Positions 24,248 through 37,700 of a stretch of DNA of 64,000 bases are shown piece by piece (positions within the stretch are counted from its first letter, which is position 1; each line of letters starts with the position of its first letter). The stretch is taken from the NCBI RefSeq assembly GCF_049243985.1, contig NC_135377.1, forward strand, positions 63,250,145-63,314,144. Reading direction: 5' to 3'. A program made the position numbers and the translations under genes. The notes under the pieces were generated by a model, which did not search any database, had not been told where the DNA came from, and saw only the letters and a program-made list of their open reading frames with translations. The stretch comes from Paroedura picta (lineage: Eukaryota > Chordata > Lepidosauria > Squamata > Gekkonidae).

Positions 24248-25032
24248 TCTGATGGGAAGAAAGCGAAGACTGGATATTTGTTCCCATGGATTTAAATATT
24301 TTGTACACACCAGCAAAAACAGTAATTTGTTGCCGTTTTTCTATAATATAGTGTTTTTGTCAAGGAAGATTCTACAGACTTAATGCTCTGAGTGTTGAAA
24401 TTGCTTTAACTTTTAAAAATTGTATTTAATGCAATTCTTAGGTTTCTGCATGGTGATGAATGTTCCTTGCTTTTTATTTTGTATTGTACATCATGAGACT
24501 TCTTTCCGCATGTAGATCTGTGATCGCTGTTGTAATTTTTAGTGCATTGTAATGTAGAGAATTTTTGTACAAAATCAAGTAATCTGAAAACTATCAGCAC
24601 ATACGTATGCAGTATTGGGCATTACATTCATTTTGGATGCATATCAATTCTCTTAATTAGGAATAACTCACGTTTTCCTAATTGCAAATACTCTAAATTA
24701 TCTTGCATGTGTTTACATCTGAGAACTCTCAAAGCAAAGGGCAAATAGATGTTATTTTTGTACCTTTAGGATCTTTCCATTGTATATAAGCTTGATTCAG
24801 ATTTTGTGACAAAAAGATTTTTAAAAGTGTGTTAGAAAATGTATGACCGATATCAGTGTTCAGGAATAGGATGAGATTAATTAGGAAGCAATTGTAGCTG
24901 CCAGTTAAAAGTTTGCTTACCCTGAAAGGAAATTCTAATTGCACTTGTATTTCAGTGTTGAAATTAGCAGTGGGGATGACAAACCTTGTTCCAAAGGTTT
25001 GACAATAATATCCTGTATGCAGAACCTTAAGG

Positions 25033-25168
25033 CAGGGGTAGTCAACCTGTGGTCCTCCAGATGTCCATGGACTACAATTCCCATGAGCCCCTGCCAGCGT
25101 TTGCTGGAAGGGACTCATGGGAATTGTAGTCCATGGACATCTGGAGGACCACAGGTTGACTACCCCTG
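25033..25168. mobile_element. Palindromic hAT-type MITE, copy 2, within the DEK 3' UTR
   Basis: CAGGGGTAGTCAACCTGTGG to the matching inverted end. 8-bp duplication CCTTAAGG at 25025-25032 and 25169-25176. The two arms of about 60 bp pair almost perfectly and would form a long stem in the DEK mRNA. Confidence 0.88.
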
Positions 25169-25847
25169 CCTTAAGGTATGGGTGCTGGGGGAGGTAAGGA
25201 GTATATGGCTTTGATTTCCGAGATAAATAAGCTTCCTTGAAGTGGTTACAGTTTGAGAAATTGATCATGCTGAGTGGGTATATGATCCACAGTTCTCGAT
25301 GCAGTACAAATAGTAAGAAATTCCTAGAAAAACAAGCCGTTACATAGGAATAATTTTAGTATGGTCCCTTAAGGTCTTAGTAGCCTCAGCTGGATGTTTT
25401 AGTATTCTTGTCCAGAATGAGGATGTACTATAAATAGGATATATAGTTAACTGTTGCCTGTAAACTAAGACTGTTTTTGTTATATAGTTTTTTTTCTAAA
25501 TTACATCCTCAGTTCCATAAATAAATATGCATTGAAGTCTAGACCAACCAATACTTGTTCACAACCTTTTGTTATACTATGAAAATGTAGATAAGATGAT
25601 CATGAATTAGTCCCACAAATGCCAAACAAGTATGTGTCATAATGTTAAATGTAACTGCTCCATGATTGTATTGATTACAGGTACTGCAGATTTTAAAATA
25701 TTGTAATAATGTGCAATTGATCAAAGCATAGATCTACATTCTGGAAATATTAAGCCAGTTAGTAATCTGACTGATCTCTACTGTTTTTACCACTTGCTGT
25801 GCATGTCATTCTTTATATTAAGACAAATGTAACTAAATTTTGTATTC

Positions 25848-25853
25848 AATAAA
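25848..25853 (+). terminator. DEK: DEK poly(A) signal AATAAA
   Basis: A canonical AATAAA in ATTCAATAAATG about 1.6 kb after the stop, with a GT-rich stretch following. An earlier AATAAA at 25520-25525 may give a shorter form. Both lie beyond the MITE. Confidence 0.6.
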
Positions 25854-25870
25854 TGTCTTTAAGGAAAGTG

Positions 25871-27040
25871 TATATTTTGCCATTTTAATACATGTACAGT
25901 AAAATTTGATAAACAACCCAAGTTGCCTGTTGTCTCATCTAGATGAAAATATTCAACGTGTTCCTTGAAATAAGGCACAAAATCTCCAAATACAGGTAAG
26001 CAGGTAAAATTTTATCTAAGATTCTCTCTTGTTCCAGAGGATCCTCAGGTCCCACCTGGGGGTCTGCATCTCTGTCTGGTACCTTTAATGCTCAGGACAA
26101 GAGTGAACCAAAAGGCCTCTAAAAAGATCTCAGCTGTTGTGAGACTAGGCATTTGCTACAGAAGCTGTTTAGCCCCACTGCTGGAAATTCAAATATCAAA
26201 GACTGATGTTGAATTCCCCATTGAGCTCTTAGACTAATGTAACTGATGTGGTGTTCCTACAGTGTAGCAGGAAAGTCAGGGACTTAATTCCATGCTTTGG
26301 GGGGGGGTACAAGTGTTAGTGTGAGGTCAGGGCTTCTCAACCTGCCATTTGAAGTCATGGAAAATTCAGCCAGCCAGCCTTCCAGTTCTTGAATACTGTG
26401 GTCTCTCTTGGCCTGCTATAGGGGCATTTTAGTCCCCTTACTGGCTGGAGAGAGAGCACAAAAAATCCAATTTTCTATATTCATGGCTTCTCTGTAGGCA
26501 AAGGTACAAGGCCAGGGCAAGCCTAATGGGAAGTATAGCTGCTTATGAGAACCCCAAGGTGTCGTTTGCAACAGTGCTGTGAAGGCTGACTTCCGCTAGA
26601 TCAGTGGAGGCAAGGAAGTTACTCATACACAGGACTTCAGGGAGATGAACATGAAGCTACTCTGCATGAAATCTGCTAAGGTCAGCATTTTCTCCTTACT
26701 TGGCAGCATTTTTCCATCCTTGCCACTTAATTGCCCCTACCTTTCCCAAAGTAGGGTCATACCCTTGCTGAGCATAATGACCACTTTCCCTAAAGCAACT
26801 GAAAAAGCAGCAACATTGGAAATGCACTCAGAAAATGCACTCTCTAGCTCTAAAATATGCTTTTTCAGGCTTCTAGAAGCAAGGCTCCTTCCCAGAACCT
26901 GCTGCAGCTTAATGTACTTCTATCTACATACTTGAATATAAAGTATGTCAGAAATTGTTCCATATAGATTTTCATACTGAGAAAGTTTGTTGAATTTTTT
27001 TCTCCCTTTTACTCCAGGAGAGATTAATATAATCACAACC
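25871..27040. other. Gap between convergent DEK and KDM1B 3' ends
   Basis: About 1.2 kb with no open frame of note and no recognised repeat. A short poly-G run sits near 26300. Confidence 0.5.
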
Positions 27041-27058
27041 AAATGAGCACTTTCCAGT

Positions 27059-27064
27059 TTTATT
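27059..27064 (-). terminator. KDM1B: KDM1B poly(A) signal AATAAA
   Basis: TTTATT on the plus strand reads AATAAA on the minus strand, about 1.6 kb after the KDM1B stop, with a T/G-rich stretch downstream on the minus strand. It is the best candidate between the KDM1B stop and the DEK end. Confidence 0.5.
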
Positions 27065-28660
27065 AGGTCACCATTAGGTCATGAGCTGCACACTGCACAC
27101 ATCATGCACCACAGCCAGAAGACTGCTCTTTTAAAATGTTACCCTAAATTATTTACAATGCATATAATGTCTGTACACAATAGAAAAATGAACATGCTAA
27201 GAAAATAAACTACACACGTTTGTTTTGTAAAATTCTTTGGGATCAATTGTTAAGTGAACCCTCTGACTTTTCCTGAATGATATTTAAATAACTGCTTTAA
27301 AAAGTAGTCTCCGTTATCTCAACAGGTTTTTTTAATGGATGAGTGTTGCTTAAGCACTTCTACAAGGCTAGTATTTACATGTATTTATAGAGCAAATGGT
27401 TTCATATTTACAGAATGAACTTTTCATTTTGTCTTCGTACCAATTGCCACAAAACCCCCTTACAAACAATGCCAATTACCACAAAATCCTTATAAGAGCT
27501 TTGTTTCGAAGAAGCTTGTAGTGTTCACTTCAGACTGTCCCTGAGTGCAAATCGGTCTGTTTTTTAATCCTGATAAAACAATTTAGTGCTCCAGCTAACA
27601 ACAGGACTGCTACCTACTAAGAAGACTAATTTCAGAGATGGACCAGTTGGCCTGTGCTAGCCAAATGTTCACATTATCACCATTTTGCCTATTTAAATGT
27701 TTAAAACAGCAGGGAAATTAGCACAACACATATTTTTCCATTCCTTACTAAATATTTTGTTACACTAGTAAAATGACAGTAGTTCAACTATAAAGATTGT
27801 TTAAGAGAGGGTCCCCCACACACAGTCCTTGCGCTATCCCATAAACAAGGTATGCTGCCAGGCTCTATGTGCTTACATGCCAGCCTTCCTGATTTTAGTG
27901 GGGGGGGGGGGGAAGGAAATATCTGCTTGATTTTGTCTTGGAAATTAGTGGGATTTAAATGCGCAATACGGCTGGAGGACAGCATCGTATTCCACCTCTT
28001 TGTAAAAAAGCACAGCTCACAAAAGTCTTAAATGCCCAACCCTCACCAATGGAGTAATAACTAGACATATAAATAACTACCTACACACAACTCAAAAGAT
28101 TTCACTGCCTTGGCTGGTCTGTTTCCATGATCAGCAAAACTCATGCCCCACCCTATACATACAAAAGGTGTCTGACATTTCCTACAAGAATAAGGTTTCT
28201 AAGGGACTGTTCTGTGCATCTCTTCCAATTACCAGCAAACTCCATGCTTATGTTTCTGAACAGCTCCAGTAGTTTGATTTAAAAGGAATTATCTACATTG
28301 GTCAAAGCATGATTGGAGGCAGCCTTTTCTGCAAACTCATGGTTTGCTATTTGCTCACTGCAATTTTGAAAACACTAATCGACTATTCTACATTCCGTGG
28401 TACTTACCCTCAGAGGGACCATAAAGGAAAATATAGAGCTCTGGACACTCAAATGTCTACGGACACTGCTCATAAATCAATTTGCAATCCCCACTGAGAA
28501 ACGCAGACATAACTGCTTCTTCAGGTGGGAAAAAGTAACACACAACAAAGATGATGAAGGTGATCTCTTGTCAGTATGACTTGGGGATGGAATGATGGGT
28601 ACCCCAGAAAATTTAAATGAAAGAAGTTCTTTTAAAAAACATCTGTAAACAGTTTAGCGT

Positions 28661-28744
28661 TCAAAATGCTGCTATCTTGCTTGCTTCTCGGACACCGCTC
28701 AAATATGCTCCCGTAACAGTCTGTGGAAAGTGCCTATTGGTGGC
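28661..28744 (-). CDS. KDM1B: KDM1B last coding exon with stop
   Basis: Acceptor CTTTTCAATAG. The exon encodes [20 protein letters not shown] and then ASKIAAF with a TGA stop, the same C-terminus as human. The 3' UTR continues toward 27059. Confidence 0.96.
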   Translation of the reverse strand, partial: ATNRHFPQTVTGAYLSGVREASKIAAF

Positions 28745-31700
28745 CTATTGAAAAGAAAGAAATATGAGAAATTATTATATGAAAAGACAAATGCATCATC
28801 AGTATCAGAAATACATAATGCTTGCATGGGTGTACACCTGAAGTTTTTCACTTGGGTCCATGAAGTTGACCAAGTCCAAAAATAATTTAATATTTAAGTT
28901 TAGCATTATTAGGCAGTCACGACAGAGAGATTATAATTCACACAGCACTTTGATTTGGTATGATGAGCTGCCTAGATTGTTTTTAAATGGGGTTCTCTGG
29001 GGGTGGATCCAACTATCTCCCAAGTAGCCTTTCTCCGATTTAAGTGGCTCTTCAACTGGAGGGTGGCTTCTTAGGTAGGATTCACTCAGTGGAGTGGTAG
29101 AAGGGGTAAGATCCACCCCAGTTTGTCTCGAGGTGGAGAGCTGTGCCAGTTGACTGGATGATTTCCAAGCTAAACAGGATTCCTATCATTGGCAGAAGTT
29201 ATTTTGAATATTTATTTTCCTACCCTACTTCTAGACAAAGTATAGTCTCCTGCAGTAGATCAATCATAACTCCAAATTACAAAATATAACACCTACTTTA
29301 GAGTAAAAACTCACTAAAATCAGACAAAGACCAACAAAAGACAACATGGGAGGAAAAACACATTAAAGCCAATGCAGTACCAATAGGACATCCTTTACCC
29401 TCCTATGAACAAATTGGTAGGGAGTCCCGCAGAAAAGATGCCATCATAGAGAAGGCCTACTGCAACTGATGACAGAGGTAACTGCAGCAGGGAAAGCCCT
29501 CCTAACCTGGTCTGTGTGTAGGGAGCTTGGGCCTCCCTGCTACATGCAGATCTTGGGGCCAGCTTCTCCTGCAGAGCTGGCTTTTTTTTTAAATCAATAC
29601 ATTTCTGCTCACATCTATTGGATCTGAAAAAAATGGGATTTCAAAGAAAAATCCAAGATCTGAATACCATACTGCTATTGGGACCTGGGATTTTTCAGAA
29701 ATATGGAAGTTTTTAAGTTCCAAGAGACTCAAACTGAAAAGTACCACTCCCCATCTGTGTCTAACAACTGCTATCAACACAACTGCAATTTTAGTTGCAA
29801 AACCAAGCTGAAATGAATTTGAACCCCTGCTACATCTACCTACACAATCCAGGCAGTGTTTTTCTACCAAAAATCCGAAAGATCTGTTGCCACTCACACT
29901 AGATGGTCTGTTGGCCCAACTCAGTGTAAGGCGGCTCTTTTTTACAGGATCGGAAAATTATTTTAAGCACATCGGCTACTTCTGGTTTTATCGGCTTTCC
30001 ATAATACCTCCACAGATAACGGTTTATCATTCGTTTCAGCTTGTAGGTTGTTTCAGTAGAAACAAAGTCTTTTAATAGGCAAGCAGATACACAATCAAGG
30101 AATTTACCTCTCCAGCAAAGAAGACTGTTCCTTGTATGTCTTCTGCTAGGATATCATAAGCTTCGCCGCTGCCACCTGTCTTTACGAAACTATATGCCAT
30201 TTGGATCCAAGGCTCTTTGTTCCATCGTGTAACAAAATACTTGACGGGGTCTGGCACTTCCTACATCAGAAACAACAAAAGGATAACACAGTCTAATAAA
30301 TCGAGAGTAGATAAAATGCAAAGTACGGTATGTTTGTTTATTTATTTATATTTTAACTTCTATACCACCGCTCTCAAGGACTCGCAGCAGTTTACAATAA
30401 AAGAATAAAAACAACACAATCCTTAAAAAAACAGCGCATTAGAAAATGGCAATTCAGTTAGAGTTAACCCCATCTTCTCCCCTGTCCAGCTTGCAGTCAG
30501 GAGCTCTTCCATTAGAAGTGAGAGTCCTAATCTCATTAATTTTAGGGGATCCCCTGACGGTAACTCTGGGACATATTTTAATGCCTATTAACTCCAAGAG
30601 TGCATAGAATAACATGGCTGCTGAAATACTCGTATTGGATCACAAAGAACACTCCAATGTATTACATTGAAAATACATCCACGAGTGTTTTAAATCAAAA
30701 CACAGCCATGAGTTTCCCTACTGTGTTCTTTGTAGAGTGTCTGTTACTTGCTGCTTAGGAAAACAGACTTACCTGCTCCTTAAACAGTTCCCGGAGGACA
30801 ATCATGCACTGCTGAAGAACCTGCTTATCTTCCATGTTCTTAATACTTGACACGGCATCACCCGTAAGGACAGACATCAGAACACAGCATTTACGCTGAA
30901 AGCAAAACAGATACTAGGATAAGGGCAATGATGATACCATGCGATAGTTCTGTCATCAAAAGCTCCCCTCCTCAATAACCTATCTACACTGACCATTTAC
31001 ACACTGGGAACTTCACTGCCCCAGCTCCCATGCAGGAGCACAAATTGGGGGTGGATGAGGTGCACCAGGCCAAATACTCTTCCATGTGGGTGCAGGAAGA
31101 GGTGGGCCAACATGCCATGACTAAAACTCCAGCCTACAGCCTGGTATGAAACCTCCAGTGCATAAACAGTCTATGAAATGCTCCTATCCTGAGCATATAA
31201 TGGGAAGATTTTGACAGTGTCCATCTTATCATTTATTTTATTTATATACCCCTGGCTTTCCTCCCAAAGCAGTTTTGGGAATCAAAGAAGTTACCATTAT
31301 TCTGCTTCCCTCTATTTTATCTTACTATGCAACCTGACCTGGATAGCCCAGGAAGTGGAAATTAAGCAGGGCTGACCCTGGCTGGTATTTGGATGGGAAG
31401 CCTCCAAAGATTTGGGTGGTAGTTCCTCCAAGGGCCACTAGGGGTCATGACAAAGCCAGGAAATGGCAGACCACCTCCAAACTTCCCTTGCCTGGCTGCC
31501 AGCCAATCCTTGATTCTATTGGCTACCCTACTCATGCCATACAATAAATAAATAATACTCTGTGGGATAGGTAAAGCAGGAGAGAGACAAGCCCAGACTC
31601 ACCCCAGGAGCTTCCATGGCAGATGGGAATCTGAACCCACATGTCCCAGATTCTAAACTGACACTAACGACTATACCATGTTAAATACTAAGTAACTAAT

Positions 31701-34700
31701 TTTAAAAGGCCAAAATCAAAACCATCAGACATTCTTAACATCAATTCCATGAGAAGTCAGCAGAACTTTTGAGAATCCTACAAAGAATTATTTAAGCACC
31801 AATTCATACTGAGACAAGGACAGGAAGAAGAACATACTTTAAGCACATCCTTTTCCCAGTATTTTATATCTGATCTGAACAAGAGGGAAGGCAGGCTATT
31901 TAGACACCCAGTACCCACAGTACCTGCGGGTCCATGTCATAGAAAACACTGAACAGACCACGTTTGTTGGAACAAGGAGGAATGTGGCCAAAGAAATCAG
32001 CTCCTTGGATTTTGCTGTCCCAGAATCGGTAAGGAAACTGCATTGCAATCTAGACACAAAGAGCAGAAGTGAGAACCGTCACAGACTTGTAAACCTCTTT
32101 GTAATTCCCCATATTTGAATAGTACATTTTTTTGAACCATTGTTGATCACAGTTGTACACTCATTCGTACACTCACTAATGGGAATTCTAGCCCATAGAC
32201 ATCTGGAGGGCCACAGTTTGACTACCCCTGTTCCAGAGTCAACAGTTTGTACTTGCAGGTGTTCTCAGTGTATAAACACAGCAACCTGAGCTTAGTTCTG
32301 GCCTGCAGGAAGCTAAGAGCTTTCTTTTAAAAAAAATTCTAGGGGGAAAGGATTATTGGGAAACCAATTTGCATTGCATTGATTCTGTGACGTACACACT
32401 TGCAGATGAACACTGGCACGCACACACAGAGACATCTTTAGTGCAACAGACCAGCTCTGTTATGTTGCAACTGCTTTACTGCAGAGTGTAAAAGCAGGAT
32501 GTGGACAGAGATAGGTTGGGACATGGGAAACCAAGATTCATAATGACAAAGGAAAGGGAAACGGGGGCTGGAATCTTTATGCAATATATCAGTACTGCAT
32601 TCCCCTACCAAAAGTAACCTGGAAGGCTATTTCATTGTTCAACACAAGACTTCAATATGAGGCAGCTAATGAAGCAACACTATTATTTCTTTGATCTTAG
32701 AAGTTAGTTGTACCACAGAGTTTCTGGCAATTACTAGAGTTACTAACATCTCAAGTTTTTCCTGGAAAATAATGTCATCATATACAAACCACTTCCACCA
32801 TGTTCCCACTCACAATCCTCCTGCTAGTTACCCGGCAATCCTACACAGCAACCCCCTGCCGACACACATCCAGTCCTAGAACCAGAAACGACCTTGTAGG
32901 CCATTCAGTTCTTTGGAATGCTGTAGAACAGAACGTCCCAGAAGCATATCATATTGCTGGATCCAAATAAAAAGTCTTACCTTCTCAATGACCCCCGATC
33001 CTAAACTATTGATGGCTTTCATTTTTCTCTCTGGCAAAGCTGGGTTAAATTGAATGGCCCCTTTCTGGAGTATAGCCAGAGGTATAGCAACTAAAACCTG
33101 GGGAGAAAGGGACAAACTTAATTAAAACGCAGTTGAAGGAGCTCAAGAAGCTACTCTTAAAATTTATGGCATCAGATCACTCTAGTCTTTGAAGTCTTGG
33201 GCATATGAATAGCTGTTCCAAGATATTAAAAAATTAGAAGGTGACTACTGAGTGACTTCAGGACTGCATTTATAAGGAAGTCTACATTTCCTTCATGTCC
33301 TAGTTTAGCCTGTTTTCCAGCCAATACCAACCAGGGGAAGAAACTGAATGCAGCACAACAGACATGCAAGACCCTCACAACTAAGCTCCAACAGTTGCTG
33401 GTGCAACCGTATTTAAGCACCTTAGCCCTAGAACTCCTGTTGCTTTCTTTGATTTCTTGCTGCATGTGTTATTTTGTTTCAGACTTCAATCCTCTACCTC
33501 CTCACCACCTCTCCTGAGTTCAAACCTGGACTGGCACCTTAGCATGGATGGACAGACCAAGTAAGAGGTCCCATATTCAGTCTCTGGCATCTCCACTGAA
33601 AAGATCTTGGGCACTAGGAATTGAGAGAGACTGTTTCCTGACTGACATTCCTTAGATCTGTTTCCAGGCAAACAATATTGAGCTAGGTAGACCAAGACTC
33701 AGTATATGACAATTCCTTGTGTATAAACAAAGAATAGGGACGTTTGGCCAGTCCTGTCCTGCTTGGTGAAACTTTACTCCAGCTCTCTGAATGATCACTC
33801 CCTGCAGTTCATATAGATACTGAATTTCTCGGAAAACAAGAGGAAACCCTGCAAAATGTCAGGGGGCAGACTGACTTTGACTGTCCAATAGTTTTGCCAC
33901 ACCTCTTTCTGGAACCCACCAGAGCTATTGCAAAGCACTGCCCCCTAGTGGTATTGAAAGCAACTGTGTACTAATAGGTGTACTAACAGGAATGCACTCT
34001 TCATGTCAGCTGCTCAGCTAAGATGGGTGGTTCCACAATTAGGTCGCAACCTAATTGTTTATCTTGTTTTTATTGCATTTATACTTTGTATGTAAAACTG
34101 AACTTTAAAATGTTGTGAATTGCCCCAAGCCTGATCAGAGAAGGGAGGTCTATGCATTTAATAAATAATAATAGGAAAAGATTCATATAACCAGACATTA
34201 ATCACGAACCCACAGAGTTAAGTCACCTTGCCCTCTAAAAGGCTAATCTGACCAAGGTGAGAGTTATTCAGAATGAATGAGTCCAAGGATAGTCCTTGGC
34301 TCTTTCAGTTTTTCTAAAGAATGTAATCAATTTTAACTCTGTTCCTCAGAAATCAATGTCAGGACTTGGGGAAGGGTGAGAAATGTGACCTTTTGGGCTG
34401 TCCACTGAGTCCCATCTGTTGCAGTCACTTGGACATCTTCTCCAGAATAGTCAATACTACGGACCTGTTTAAAAAGAGGAGTGGGAAACCACAACTGTAA
34501 AATAAGTGTTTAATGCTGACACAACCATGCAAGGTTTGGGATGGTTTTAATTTATGCTTTTCTTTCTTCCATTTCAGCTTTCTTTAATATATAAATGGAA
34601 GGATGCTCACTAAAAGGAATGATGCTAAGAGCAGTAAAATGAACCTGCCTACCAAGGGTAAGTCAAATAACTAACAAAAGAGCAACTGTGCTGCAGCAGA

Positions 34701-37700
34701 TCCATCTAGCTCAGCATCCTATTTCACACACTCCTCCCAGTAGGCCTACAAGCAAAGAATGGGATCCCAAGCCTTCCCATGTTGGTACCCTCGCTCAGCA
34801 TTACTAGGATTTCTGTTCTGTTCAAGAATCAGCTCCCTTTGAGAATGGCCAGAGAAGGACGAAGGCAAGATTAAATTTGTTATAGTTTTTCATAGGAAGG
34901 GTGGGATGTGGAGTAGAAGGATCCCATTGCACTTGTGATTCATGGCCCCTGAACATTTGACCATGCATACTTTTTAAAAATTTATTTATTGTATGGCCAT
35001 AGAGACAAGTTTATGAACAATAAAATAGAATAAAACTGTAGAGAAACATTCAAAACCACAGAACTATGAAACAGCATGCAAAAATACAGAGACACAAGAG
35101 TGTTAAAAGCCTGTCTTAATGGCAACAGTGTTGGACTTTATTTTCTTTGCAGCCAAAGCAAATTATGAGGTTTTATATGTAACACTGTCATGTCAACACA
35201 GTCAGATAGGAGATAGATTATCTTTTCAGCAACACAGCAAAGGTTGGAGCCACTTAAGATCTCATTGAGGAATTTGGCCCTGGGTGGAGCGTAAAGTGAA
35301 CAGTCAAATCTGTAATGGGGTAAATCCTCCAGCACTTGTGTACCACAAGTACAAAAATGCTGATTTTTGGCATACGGCTATAAGGGCCAGCCAAGACCTC
35401 GGTGGGCATCATTTCAAAACAAAGTGATGTGAAAGCTGCTCTAAGATTATAGTTAGGAATCTTCATTAGGTAAGAGGACCTATGATGGTCATATTTAAAC
35501 TGCTTGGACCACAATGCTGACTTAGATTGCAAATCTTGCAATCTATCTCTCTGGGCATCACTTTTGATGAGTATCCCAAAGTAAAACCTATCAGCTAGCC
35601 ATTCCTTGAAATAACCTGGGAAAGTTCAAGCACCTAATTTCCACCTGCGTTATTGTCTCAAACGAAGGAAGCCAAACAAAGAAAATCAAAGATGGCCACT
35701 CTTCCACTTCTTTTGTACTTACGGGGGCCTTTAACCGAATGTCCAAGCCTTCAGCCATTTTCTCCATTATGGCAGAGTACCCTGAGCTTAAAAGAGTGTG
35801 ATCCCCAGCAAACTGAGCAAAAAATTCATTGTGATCCCAGGAGCGTGCAGAAACCTGTAGAGAGAGCATAACTGTTTCCATAATGGAGTCATATAGCAGT
35901 GCCCGATCATGGGGAAAGAGCCCTTCTAGAAACTAAACTAGATTGCCATATTTTGTCTCGTCTCTCAGCTCCTACATGTGCAGGACAGGTTTTCCCCTTC
36001 TTCTTGAAGCAATGCAGGTGAAGAGAATGTTTCTTGAGCCAGAACGGCACATCTTTCAAGGCTCTGAACTTTGTAGACTGGAACACTCAAATTTCTCCCA
36101 GCTGATTTTGGCCCCCCCTGCAGGGCTCTTCGCTCTGTGGGTATGAATTTACTGGTGGTCCTGGGCCCCTGGGACATACACCTGGCCTCAACCAGGTCCA
36201 AGGCTTTTTCAGCCCTGGCCCCAACCTGGTGGAATGAGTTCCTGGAAGAGCTACGGGCCCTGCGGGATTTGTCAGCTTTCCACAGGGCCTGCAAGCTGGA
36301 GCTCTTCTGCCAGGCATATGGTTGAGGCCAGGGTGTCTCCCGGCACTGTCAGCTGTGGATCTCTAGTTGAAACCAACTAAGTCCCTCACTCACAGATAGA
36401 GAGTAATAGACCTTTGCTGAATGGGGGGGAGGGGGGTGGGTTATATATTTATTTTCCATCATTGTGTTTTAATTACATTTTAATGGGTTTTTTAACGGGA
36501 TTTTATTGTTCTTATGAATTTTTGTAAACCGCTGCGAGACATTTGAGAGTGGCAGTATATAAATATAAATATAAATAAATATAAATAAATATACACACCT
36601 GTTCTACCAGGCCTACAACTGAAGCCACGAAGTTCCCTGAAAACCATCCTCCAAAAAAAAAATCCATCCAAACACTGACTAGGCCCCCACCCCCAGCAAG
36701 AGTTTGATTATGATAAGAAGGCAGCTTTATACTGTATATTAGTGATTTATTGAAACTGGATGTTTTAAACCCTAATGTTACCTGCCCTGAGCTGCACAGT
36801 GTAGTAGTTAGCAAGCCAGCTTGGTGTAGTGGTTAAGAGCAGTGGCTTCTAATCTGGAAAGCTGGGTTTGATTCCCTACTCCTCTACATGCAGCAGTTGG
36901 GTGACCCTGGGCTAATCACAGTCCTGCTACAGTTGTTCTTACACAGCAGTCCTGTCAGAAGTTCTTTTAGCCCCACCTACATCACAGAGTGGGGAGAGGA
37001 AGGGAAAATTATTGTAAACTGCCTTGAAACTCTTTCAGGTAATAAAAACCATCAGTCAGCCAGCCAGCCAGCCTCCCTCCCTCCCTTCCCCCAGGGACCA
37101 TTTCATGGGGTTGCTGCTGAAAAGGTAAAACCAAGAAGTGGAAAACATCATAAACCACTTTGGGTCGCCAATAGGAAGAAAGAAGGGTGTAACATCTATC
37201 TAAATAAAATAAAGGTGTGACATTACCATAGAATTGGCTGGAGGCCATCATTTAGTTGAACTAAGTTCAACTGGTCTTACAAAGTCTTGCTGTGATTTTC
37301 CACAGCTCGTGGCCAGAGTAAATTTTCAAAGGATCACCAATGCTCAAAGCAGGTGCATATTTAATATGGGTATACATGATTCGGATTTTTTTTATATGGT
37401 TGACTGGCAAAACACTGTGGTATGCAAAAAATTCCCATGCTCACCTTGTGGAGGTTGCTACCGCAGGCATATTCAAGGTTACTGAGATGAAACTGCAGGA
37501 CTTTTTCCTCCAGTTCACTGAACTGGATACCAGATTCCTGAATGAAAACTTTATAGATCTCTTGGATTTTATCTGCAAGGTAAGAAAATATTCCTCAGTT
37601 ACTGATAAGTGTTCTGCATTAGCGCATTTTATCAAAACGGAGCACCCTTTGACAAGCAGATTCTTCATGTTACAAGAGCTGGGCCTATAAGAACTTTTCC

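Noticed and set aside
24729-25268. 179-aa minus-strand and 91-aa plus-strand frames sharing the peptide [20 protein letters not shown]
   Set aside because: The peptide comes from the palindromic MITE, which reads alike on both strands.
36812-36900. tRNA-like A and B boxes (also at 51329, 52640, 54816)
   Set aside because: No cloverleaf acceptor stem; repeated many times with a shared non-tRNA body. These are SINEs, not tRNA genes.
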